A stretch of 14,083 bases of DNA from Candidatus Altarchaeales archaeon. Lineage in GTDB: Archaea > Altiarchaeota > Altiarchaeia > IMC4 > SCGC-AAA252-I15. This document shows, piece by piece, positions 1-5,414 of the stretch. Location: assembly GCA_014729705.1 (NCBI GenBank), contig WJJK01000397.1:1-14083 (forward strand), written 5' to 3'. Positions within the stretch are counted from its first letter, which is position 1. Every line of letters starts with the position of its first letter. Under the pieces are notes generated by a model. The model worked only from the letters and a program-made list of their open reading frames with translations, was not told where the DNA came from and did no database searches. A program made the translations under genes and the position numbers.

Positions 1-508
1 CGACTTCACACACCAGCTTATCCGGGGCATAGGATTTTAAACGCCCCCTAGCCTTGGAGGTGAGACAATAAGTGCAGGATCCAAGACAACCCTCAGAAAT
101 AGGTATCACCCCTACGTAGGGGTTTTTTTTGGCTCGCGCAAAACCGAGTTTATCCTCACCCCCTCTTATACAGACAAATCTTTTGCCGCAGAGGATGGAT
201 TCAACGGCCTCACACACATCCACGCTGTTCACTCCGATAAAAGAGAATGAGGGATAATCTTCAACGAGGGTTGGGTCTGCAGCAGGCATGCAACCTGCCA
301 CCAAAACAGGATCCCCTAACTCAGCTAATTCATCCAAACGCCTTCGGATTTTCCTCTCAGTGGGTGTTTTGACTGTGCAGGTGTTGACTATCGTCAACTG
401 CTGGTTTTCACCAACGACTTCATGACCCTCCTGCAATAGTAATCCAGACATCAACTCGCTGTCTGATTGATTCTGGGTGCAACCGTAGGTATTGATTCTG
501 ATTCTCAT
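1..508 (-). CDS. tRNA t6A37 methylthiotransferase, archaeal CDKAL1-like (N-terminal part; cut by window edge)
   Basis: This reading frame runs off the left edge, so only about 169 N-terminal residues are present. It starts at ATG 508 (reads MRIRINTYGCTQNQ). The first half matches the UPF0004/MTTase N-terminal domain, with three cysteines expected to hold one 4Fe-4S cluster (C10, C44 in VNTC, C73 in AGC). The radical SAM motif follows as GCLGSCTYC (C141, C145, C148), the CxxxCxxC triad for the AdoMet-bound cluster; SKARG after it is typical of the CDKAL1/e-MtaB branch rather than MiaB or RimO. Family members add a methylthio group to t6A at position 37 of tRNAs reading ANN codons, in the cytoplasm. 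The rest of the radical SAM barrel and the TRAM domain lie outside the window. It is transcribed divergently from the lipoprotein gene. The family call is firm; the exact tRNA substrate is inferred from the family. Confidence 0.9.
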   Translation of the reverse strand, partial: MRIRINTYGCTQNQSDSELMSGLLLQEGHEVVGENQQLTIVNTCTVKTPTERKIRRRLDELAELGDPVLVAGCMPAADPTLVEDYPSFSFIGVNSVDVCEAVESILCGKRFVCIRGGEDKLGFARAKKNPYVGVIPISEGCLGSCTYCLTSKARGRLKSYAPDKLVCEV

Positions 509-560
509 AAAAACGTGCGCAAGCTTAATATCCCCCCTAAGACAAATAAATAAATTGTTT
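509..560. promoter_or_regulatory. Divergent promoter region between tRNA methylthiotransferase and lipoprotein genes
   Basis: These 52 bp separate two divergent start codons. For the plus-strand lipoprotein, the box cttaatat at 524-531 is centred about 33 nt before ATG 561, which would give a leader of only a few nucleotides. For the minus-strand gene, an AT-rich stretch at 544-555 (tttatttatttg on the minus strand) lies about 40 nt before ATG 508 and would give a leader near 14 nt. No Shine-Dalgarno sequence is visible for either gene. The boxes were chosen by eye from composition and spacing. Confidence 0.4.
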
Positions 561-932
561 ATGAAAAAAATTTTTTTGATTTCACTAATCTTTTTGGTTG
601 GATGCCTGAATCCGCCGCAGACCGTTAAATACGTTTGTCCCGATGGCTCCATAGTGAATGAGTCGAGGGACTGTCAACTAACTGCGCATAAAACCCCCTC
701 ATCCAGCGGAGGGGACGTCCAACCCAAAAACCTAAGTAACGTGGAAACAAAAGATTGCATTACCCTCGGCTGCCATGTAGGCTCTGTTTTCGCGGCAAGC
801 CGAAACTCTGAAGTATTTCATCTTTGCGGATGCTCCCACGCCAAAAGAATTAAACCCGAAAACCTATTGTGCTTCAACGGCACTAAACAGGCGTATGAAG
901 CAGGTTACCAGCCTGCCAGCTGCCTTAACTAG
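561..932 (+). CDS. Small cysteine-rich secreted lipoprotein with degenerate Ada-like metal-binding tail
   Basis: 123 residues. ATG 561 is preferred over an upstream in-frame start at 492 because it opens with a textbook lipoprotein signal peptide: MKK, a hydrophobic core, and the lipobox LVGC with C15 as lipidation site. The mature protein is therefore probably anchored to the outer face of the membrane. Residues 24-38 (KYVCPDGSIVNESRDC) form a short CPDG-x-C motif. Residues 76-121 (VFAASRNSEVFHLCGCSHAKRI onward, then KPENLLCF and AGYQPASC) resemble the Ada N-terminal zinc-binding fold seen in many secreted proteins with Y/F-H-x3-C-x3-AKRIKPEN and GYRPCKxC. Here the last CKxC pair is altered to ASC, so the metal site may differ or be lost. 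No enzymatic motif is visible. The gene stands alone between a tRNA-modification gene and purD. Lipoprotein nature is strongly supported; the Ada-like similarity is from pattern only, and the function is unknown. Confidence 0.8.
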   Translation: MKKIFLISLIFLVGCLNPPQTVKYVCPDGSIVNESRDCQLTAHKTPSSSGGDVQPKNLSNVETKDCITLGCHVGSVFAASRNSEVFHLCGCSHAKRIKPENLLCFNGTKQAYEAGYQPASCLN

Positions 933-2254
933 CCTCGAAGTTTTTTCATGTGGTCGATTCTCTTCTCAATCAACGCCCGTGTACCAATATCTTTCCTGTG
1001 GAATAACTCCCCCTCTACGTGTTTCATGGATTCCTCTACCACAACCTCCGCCTCGGTTATGCAGTTAGCTGAACCCACGACGGCTATCGCTCGGGAGGAG
1101 CTTGTTAAAATCCGCCCACCCTCCTCGGAAACGCTTGCGTAAAAGACGTTACCCCCAAGATCCTGGATCTTTTTCTCGTTAACCTTAACTTCAACCCCCG
1201 TGGCGGGGTCCTCGGGATACCCCTGGGGAACGAGATACTTGCAAACTGAGGCTTGTTTTTTGAATCCGAATTTATTGGTGAGCATCCCGCCTGCCATCCT
1301 CTCGCAAACGTCTAGGAAGTCATAATCCAGCAGCGTTAATACGTTCATAGCCTCCGGATCCCCAAGCCTTGCGTTGAATTCAATAACCTTCAAACCCTCT
1401 TTTGTGGCCATGAACTGTCCGTATAGGAAGCCCACATACTTTTCGCCGGTCTCACTTTTTATTGCGGAAACCGTCTTTTGCATTATGTCTACTGCTTCTT
1501 CATAATCCTTTTCACTTAGAAAAGGGAGTATGAACCCGCAACCGTTGTATGAGCCCATCCCGCCGGTGTTAGGCCCCATATCCCCTTCATAGGCTCTCTT
1601 GTGATCCTGTACCATAGGCATTCCAACAAGGTTTTCCCCGTCAACGAAAGCCTGCAGCGTGAACTCCTCACCTTCAAGCCTCTCCTCAACTAAAACCTCG
1701 TTTATTTTTCCCAATCCTGTGTTAAGAACAGTTGAAGCGTATTTAGCGGCGCCCTCGCGGTCGAAGTGTTCACCCATGATTTTAACTCCTTTACCGCCCG
1801 TTAAGCCAGCGGGCTTAACCACGACGTCGAAGCCGCAGTCTCTGATGTATTGCTCAGCCTCCCCCGCCTGCTGGAATACGCGGTAGCGGGGCAGCCCGGG
1901 AATATTGTGGTCAGCCATCAAGCTTCGTTGAAAGGTTTTATTGGTCTCTATTTGGGCTGCAGCCTGCCTGGGGCCGACACATAAAATCCCCTCATCAGAT
2001 AAGTAGTCGACTACCCCACAGGATAGGGGGGCTTCAGGGCCTATGACTACTAAATCAATACCTGTGTTCTTCGCGTACTTCAGGACCTCAGGCCCCTGGC
2101 ATATCCCTCCAAGGGAGTAGTCTTTGGCGATTCTCGCTATCCCCGGGTTCACCGAGGTCATGAAAGCATAGACGTCTGGTTTCTGCGGGCTATGTCTTAA
2201 AGCACAAGCCAAAGCGTGTTCCCTTGCTCCGTTTCCAACCACCAAAACCTTCAT
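929..2254 (-). CDS. purD: Phosphoribosylamine--glycine ligase (GAR synthetase)
   Basis: 441 residues, full length for the family. It joins 5-phosphoribosylamine and glycine with ATP hydrolysis to make GAR, the second step of de novo purine synthesis, in the cytoplasm. The N-terminal domain opens with VLVVGNGAREHAL (residues 3-15). The ATP-grasp core shows KPAGLTGGKGV (147-157), GPNTGGMGSY (228-237), and the metal/ATP-binding segment EFNARLGDPEA (292-302). A C-terminal preATP-grasp-like domain follows. The AGLTGGKG and NARLGDPEA variants, rather than the usual bacterial DGLAAGKG and NxRFGDPE, fit archaeal PurD. ATG 2254 sits 27 nt from a strong TATA-like box, so the mRNA is probably leaderless. 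Its TAG stop overlaps the lipoprotein's convergent TAG in a shared ctag. No other purine gene is adjacent. Confidence 0.96.
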   Translation of the reverse strand: MKVLVVGNGAREHALACALRHSPQKPDVYAFMTSVNPGIARIAKDYSLGGICQGPEVLKYAKNTGIDLVVIGPEAPLSCGVVDYLSDEGILCVGPRQAAAQIETNKTFQRSLMADHNIPGLPRYRVFQQAGEAEQYIRDCGFDVVVKPAGLTGGKGVKIMGEHFDREGAAKYASTVLNTGLGKINEVLVEERLEGEEFTLQAFVDGENLVGMPMVQDHKRAYEGDMGPNTGGMGSYNGCGFILPFLSEKDYEEAVDIMQKTVSAIKSETGEKYVGFLYGQFMATKEGLKVIEFNARLGDPEAMNVLTLLDYDFLDVCERMAGGMLTNKFGFKKQASVCKYLVPQGYPEDPATGVEVKVNEKKIQDLGGNVFYASVSEEGGRILTSSSRAIAVVGSANCITEAEVVVEESMKHVEGELFHRKDIGTRALIEKRIDHMKKLRG

Positions 2255-2274
2255 TTTACATAAGTTAAAGGCGC

Positions 2275-2287
2275 ATAATATTAATAA
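2275..2287 (-). promoter_or_regulatory. TATA-like box for purD in the 39-bp divergent spacer
   Basis: On the minus strand the sequence reads ttattaatattat, centred about 27 nt upstream of the purD ATG at 2254. This is the spacing expected when transcription begins at or beside the start codon. The same 39-bp spacer (2255-2293) must also hold the promoter for the divergent ATPase gene; the best candidate there is the weaker aagttaaag around 2262-2270. Confidence 0.5.
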
Positions 2288-2293
2288 GTAAAT

Positions 2294-3067
2294 ATGGAAA
2301 GAGCATCATCGGGGATACCTGGGTTAGATGAGTTGTTGGATGGAGGCATACCAAGGGGTCACTCGGTTTTGGTGACAGGTGGATGTGGAACAGGGAAAAC
2401 CGTTTTGTCCCTGCAATACCTATACCACGGAGCAAGCCGGGGGGAGCCTTCTTTATACGTTACTTTCGAGGAGAGTAAAAAAAAGATCCGAGCCCAGATG
2501 AAGGCATTCAACTGGGATGTTGAGGTTCTTGAAGAAAAGGGTTTATTTGAGATTTATGCTGTTGACACTGAGGACCTGGATGAAGCCCTCTCTAAGGTTA
2601 AGGAAAAAACCGAGAAACAAAACACTAAACGCCTTGTGATAGACAGCTTAACAACCATGATGGAGCATGGAGTGGTATACACCTCCCAGATTTCAAAGGA
2701 CATGAGTCAAGCAGTCTCCTCAACTATTTTCACAAGAAGAAACCAAAGCCTAACCCGACGAGACATCTATCAAGCGATCGGCTTCATAAACAACCTTAAC
2801 ACCACCTGCATACTAGTCAGCGAGGTGGGCGAGCAATCCAAGTACCTCTCCCGAGACACTATAAGCGAGTTCGCCTCAGACGGCGTCATATTACTTGAAA
2901 ACAGCACCGTATTAGGCGGTTTAGAGAGGCTTTTGTCTGTGAGGAAGATGAGGGGGTCCGCCATAAAAATGGATATCCTGCCCATGAGCTTCAGGGAGAC
3001 TGGGATTGAAGTATCCTCAACCGAAACCCAGACGAGTAAGTGGGCTAAACACCGCCATAAAAAATGA
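2294..3067 (+). CDS. KaiC/RAD55-like RecA-superfamily ATPase, single domain
   Basis: 257 residues with one KaiC-type domain. Visible landmarks: the N-terminal SSGIPGLDELLDGGIPRG signature (5-22), Walker A GGCGTGKT (29-36), the paired acidic residues FEES (58-61) matching the KaiC catalytic glutamates, Walker B RLVIDSLTT (113-121), and the C-terminal SVRKMRGSAIKMDILP segment typical of the family. The stretch between Walker B and the next core strand (about residues 122-170) is long and rich in Ser/Thr/Arg, longer than in simple KaiC domains. There is no second KaiC repeat, transmembrane segment or HTH. Family members act as ATP-driven switches or scaffolds in signalling; a specific substrate cannot be read from sequence. 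The stop overlaps the start of the roadblock-like gene by 4 nt, so the two are very likely translated from one message and may interact. No clock function is implied. Confidence 0.85.
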   Translation: MERASSGIPGLDELLDGGIPRGHSVLVTGGCGTGKTVLSLQYLYHGASRGEPSLYVTFEESKKKIRAQMKAFNWDVEVLEEKGLFEIYAVDTEDLDEALSKVKEKTEKQNTKRLVIDSLTTMMEHGVVYTSQISKDMSQAVSSTIFTRRNQSLTRRDIYQAIGFINNLNTTCILVSEVGEQSKYLSRDTISEFASDGVILLENSTVLGGLERLLSVRKMRGSAIKMDILPMSFRETGIEVSSTETQTSKWAKHRHKK

Positions 3068-3450
3068 ATTCCCGCATAAAAACTATCCGGGGAATCCTCG
3101 AGCAATTATACAGTGAATTAGGTTCCGCCCACGCCTGCCTGGTGGCGAAGGAGGATTTGGAGGGGGTGATAATGTTTCCCGACACCTTCAAATCCCGGGC
3201 TTCACCCATCTGGAGCCCGTTAAGCTGCGTACTACAATCCATGCTTGTGATGGTGGCGGAAAACATGGAATGCCCGTTCGACAGATTGTATGTGGAGTTG
3301 TTTGATTTCAGCATAATATTTCTTGTATTGCCTAACACCGACACAGCCTTGATTACCATATGCGATAAGAATTCGTTTAAAAAGTTAGATGATTTGGTTG
3401 GTTTAATGGAGGGGGCGCGGGATAGGATTATGTCGGTTGAGTTTCAGTAA
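3064..3450 (+). CDS. Roadblock/LC7 (MglB)-like small protein, partner of the KaiC-like ATPase
   Basis: 128 residues, the usual size for a free-standing roadblock domain. An N-terminal helix (IRGILEQLYSELG, 8-20) is followed by strands (SAHACLVAKEDLEGVIMF, 21-38), a long helix (about 52-68), strands RLYVELFDFSIIFLVLP (74-90), TDTALITICDK (92-102), and a final helix (106-122). This alpha-beta order, and especially the D-x-A-x-I-x-I-x-x-D-K strand before the last helix, matches roadblock/LC7 proteins. Family members are non-catalytic dimers that regulate or scaffold NTPases, most often Ras-like GTPases such as MglA. No such GTPase is encoded in this window. The ATGA overlap with the preceding gene implies translational coupling and suggests the KaiC-like ATPase as partner. 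The assignment rests on predicted secondary-structure pattern rather than a catalytic motif, so it is moderate. Confidence 0.6.
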   Translation: MNSRIKTIRGILEQLYSELGSAHACLVAKEDLEGVIMFPDTFKSRASPIWSPLSCVLQSMLVMVAENMECPFDRLYVELFDFSIIFLVLPNTDTALITICDKNSFKKLDDLVGLMEGARDRIMSVEFQ

Positions 3451-3458
3451 AGAAGGGG

Positions 3459-3594
3459 TGTGGCCGATCTCCAGTTAGATGCGGGTTGCGAGGTGTTTAT
3501 CCACTTTAGGGGGTTTGTTTTAACCGCCTTCTTCGGGGTTTCCCAGGGTTGTTGGGTGTAGTTTATTTTCATTTTATTTTTGGAGTCGGCCACA
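3459..3594. repeat. Long-range imperfect inverted repeat, possible stem of a structured RNA
   Basis: The left arm tgtggccgatctcc (3459-3472) pairs with the right arm ggagtcggccaca (3582-3594), giving 9 contiguous pairs, a single bulged T, then 4 more pairs. The 109-nt interior can fold further: agg-tg/cactt around a 6-nt loop near 3492-3508, and agggggtt/aaccgcct with one mismatch near 3510-3532. Genuine RNA, a transcription-termination element, or chance are all open. On the minus strand, a TATA-like gataaaaag near 3652-3660 could drive a transcript across it. Confidence 0.45.
3561..3581 (+). terminator. T-rich tract, possible terminator of the KaiC-roadblock operon
   Basis: The sequence gtttattttcattttattttt is about 80 percent T on the plus strand, 110 nt after the roadblock-like stop codon. 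Archaeal RNA polymerase terminates at U-rich stretches without needing a hairpin, so this is the most likely end for the upstream transcript. It lies just inside the right arm of the inverted repeat. Confidence 0.35.
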
Positions 3595-3744
3595 GATCCA
3601 AGCGGATTGTGTGTGTTGGGGGGGGGGTCAGCCAACCACCTTCCCAAAACACTTTTTATCGGATGGGTTTAGGCTATTTTCGCATAAATTGAGAGCCTTT
3701 TTAGGGTGTATGTGTTCCCTCTCATACATAGATTTCGGATTCCC

Positions 3745-3752
3745 TTTATAAA
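3745..3752 (+). promoter_or_regulatory. TATA box upstream of the phosphatase gene
   Basis: The octamer tttataaa is the cleanest TATA box in the window. Transcription would be expected about 25-27 nt past its centre, near 3772-3776. That is downstream of the GTG at 3765 and upstream of the alternative GTG at 3807, so the box bears directly on the start choice for this gene. Confidence 0.55.
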
Positions 3753-3764
3753 CTGGTTTTCCGT

Positions 3765-4661
3765 GTGCAATGGAAAAGTATTATTTTATTGTTCCCTTAT
3801 CCTTGGGTGGACCTTGACTTTCGAAGGCACCTTCAGGCAGCGGAAAATCTAGCCTCCCATCTTAATCGGGAAATAAACGATTATGTCGGCGTCTGGCGCG
3901 ACGGCAAACAGAAAAAGGGCGCGCTTGGGGATTCAACCTTTGCCGTTGACGTTCCCCTTGAACGGGGTGTCACCGATTTTTTCAGCGACACTGATTTTAA
4001 CGCGTTGGTTGTAACCGAGGATCAGGGTCCCATCCGCCAGGACACGGACTATGAGGCTGTGTACGTCATCGACCCCCTGGATGGATCAAGGAATGCGAGG
4101 AGGAATCTCCCCTTCTACGGCACAAGTATTGCGGTTTATGAACCGGAAGCCTCATCAGTGTTGGATGCAAAAGCTGCGGTTGTCCGAAGATTCGATGAAA
4201 AAGAGGTTTTCACCTGGTCTTCAGGCTGCAAACCAACGTTAAACGGCAGAGCACTTAAGCCTTCCACTAAACAGGACTTCACAGACCTTGTATTGGCTTC
4301 AGGAAATCATTTCGCTTCATCCTACGACATCTACCTGCCTTTGTTTAAAAAGCTTGGCGAGGGCGGATATGATGTTTGGATTAAGTCCCTTGGCGCTTCT
4401 GCGCTTGAACTTTGCTATCTTGCCTGCGGCAGATTAGATGCGGTATGCGACATAAGATCCTTGTATTGTAGGGCCCCCCAACCCCAAGTCTATGACGTTG
4501 CAGCGGGGTTGAACATATTAGCGGCAACCCAGGCGCCGTTTGTTTATGGTTCACGGAGGCTTGATGGGAGATTGGACTTGGATGCGGGGTTGCCCGCATG
4601 TTTTGTGGGGGCATGCAGTCAAAACATATACGACAAAATAATTTCGACGATAAACGAATGA
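3765..4661 (+). CDS. Inositol monophosphatase / fructose-1,6-bisphosphatase family phosphatase
   Basis: Up to 298 residues from GTG 3765. It shows the Mg-dependent, Li-sensitive phosphatase signature: VVTEDQG (82-88, with the metal-binding acidic residue), VIDPLDGSRN (101-110), and the C-terminal VYDVAAG (242-248), equivalent to the usual WDxAAG. SLGASALELCYLACGRLDA (208-226) before it is the usual family helix. Such archaeal enzymes hydrolyse inositol-1-phosphate, FBP or both, feeding gluconeogenesis or inositol-lipid and solute synthesis; the substrate cannot be fixed here. The start is uncertain: the first 14 residues look unlike the family, no ribosome site is seen, and the TATA box at 3745-3752 would start the mRNA after 3765. 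GTG 3807 (V15, just before DLDFRRHLQAAEN) is a good alternative, giving 284 residues. It appears monocistronic, with the next promoter 12 nt after its stop. Confidence 0.85.
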   Translation: MQWKSIILLFPYPWVDLDFRRHLQAAENLASHLNREINDYVGVWRDGKQKKGALGDSTFAVDVPLERGVTDFFSDTDFNALVVTEDQGPIRQDTDYEAVYVIDPLDGSRNARRNLPFYGTSIAVYEPEASSVLDAKAAVVRRFDEKEVFTWSSGCKPTLNGRALKPSTKQDFTDLVLASGNHFASSYDIYLPLFKKLGEGGYDVWIKSLGASALELCYLACGRLDAVCDIRSLYCRAPQPQVYDVAAGLNILAATQAPFVYGSRRLDGRLDLDAGLPACFVGACSQNIYDKIISTINE

Positions 4662-4673
4662 ATTTGTGGTTGG

Positions 4674-4681
4674 TTTTTATT
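4674..4681 (+). promoter_or_regulatory. TATA-like box for the mevalonate operon
   Basis: The sequence tttttatt lies 13 nt after the phosphatase stop and is centred about 35 nt before the HTH gene's ATG at 4713. The predicted leader is about 8-10 nt and includes gaaggaaa, a weak purine-rich site. A short ggt/acc symmetry flanks the box (4672-4684) but is too weak to call an operator. Confidence 0.45.
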
Positions 4682-4712
4682 ACCGCCCCTGCATTACATA
4701 GAAGGAAACAAC

Positions 4713-5414
4713 ATGAAAGCAGAAGACGAGTTCACAAAAAAAATCGCAGGCGAAGTCACACTATCCGATTCGCCTGGGGCTGCCATGAAAAAATGGCGTC
4801 AGATTTTTGGATTCAAACAATCCACTATCGCATCTAAACTAAGTATCTCACCCTCCGTCGTATCAGACTATGAATCAGGCAGAAGAAAAAACCCGGGAGC
4901 AGGATTCATAAAACAATACATAACAGCCTTAGTTAAAACCGATAAAGAAGCCGGGGGGCAGGTGGTCTCTAAATTCTCTTCGGAGGAAAAAAATTCGCTA
5001 ATCAATGTCCGCGAGCTTCTGACACCCCTGCCTGCCAAGAAACTGCTTGAGTTCTTGGATGCGAAGGTAATCGCCTACCCTCAGCCTGTGGAGAGGATGA
5101 TGTTGGGGGGTGTAAGCGTAATAGACAGCTTAACAGCCATACTTGAATTGTCTGAAAACGATTTCACGGAAATATATGGGTCAACCATGAACCGGGCGTT
5201 GATTTTCACGGGAGTCAGCCTTGGAAGAAGCCCCTTGGTCGCGGTTAAGGTAACCTCCCCTAAACCCTCATTAATAGTCCTCCATGGGTTAAACCCCAAC
5301 GCCGTGGATAAGCTTGCGATTAAAATCGCCGAATCGATAAAGGTTCCTCTTGCGGTATCCCAACTTAAGCAAACCAATGAACTCATCGACACGTTAAGGG
5401 AGCATCTAACATGA
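4713..5414 (+). CDS. XRE-type HTH transcriptional regulator with C-terminal sensor-like domain, first gene of the mevalonate operon
   Basis: 233 residues. An HTH of the Cro/CI (XRE) type occupies about residues 22-75: the segment FKQSTIASKLSISPSVVSDY has the classic helix-turn-helix rhythm and is followed by ESGRRKNPG. After a charged linker, residues about 88-233 form an alpha/beta domain; ALIFTGVSLGRSPLVAVKV and PSLIVLHGL (about 170-205) look like core strands, followed by KLAIKIAESIKVPLAVS, like a small ligand-sensing domain. The gene ends in an ATGA overlap with HMG-CoA synthase, so it is cotranscribed and probably translationally coupled. From recollection, HTH proteins of this type sit beside HMG-CoA synthase in several methanogens. 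The DNA-binding role is well supported; control of this operon, possibly with an isoprenoid or acyl-CoA effector, is inferred from position only. Confidence 0.85.
   Translation: MKAEDEFTKKIAGEVTLSDSPGAAMKKWRQIFGFKQSTIASKLSISPSVVSDYESGRRKNPGAGFIKQYITALVKTDKEAGGQVVSKFSSEEKNSLINVRELLTPLPAKKLLEFLDAKVIAYPQPVERMMLGGVSVIDSLTAILELSENDFTEIYGSTMNRALIFTGVSLGRSPLVAVKVTSPKPSLIVLHGLNPNAVDKLAIKIAESIKVPLAVSQLKQTNELIDTLREHLT

Larger units (their letters stand above)
3451..3764. other. Long intergenic region with possible structured RNA; no convincing gene
   Basis: About 314 bp lie between the roadblock-like gene and the phosphatase gene. The only sizeable frame here (minus strand, about 3444-3647) has unnatural composition and no recognisable motif. 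The region contains a long-range inverted repeat (3459-3472 with 3582-3594), a T-rich tract at 3561-3581, a run of ten G at 3618-3627, a small hairpin with arms tgtatg/catacat around 3705-3730, and a clear TATA box at 3745-3752. No tRNA-like T-loop, RNase P or SRP landmarks, or C/D boxes were found by eye. Confidence 0.6.

Noticed and set aside
492..560. Upstream extension of the lipoprotein gene
   Set aside because: It would bury the lipoprotein signal peptide 23 residues inside and overlaps the divergent start region; ATG 561 gives a standard lipoprotein N-terminus.
2294..3067. Circadian clock KaiC
   Set aside because: Only one KaiC domain, no KaiA or KaiB nearby; the family name reflects fold only.
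3618..3627. Run of ten G as a possible phase-variation tract
   Set aside because: No coding frame or promoter depends on its length; it may simply be a sequencing or assembly weak point.
3444..3647. 67-residue frame on the minus strand in the intergenic region
   Set aside because: Low-complexity, no start signal at the right distance, overlaps the inverted repeat, and shows no protein-like pattern.
3451..3764. Known housekeeping RNA (tRNA, RNase P, SRP, C/D guide) in the intergenic region
   Set aside because: No T-loop, no conserved RNase P or SRP core, and no paired C and D boxes could be found by eye on either strand.
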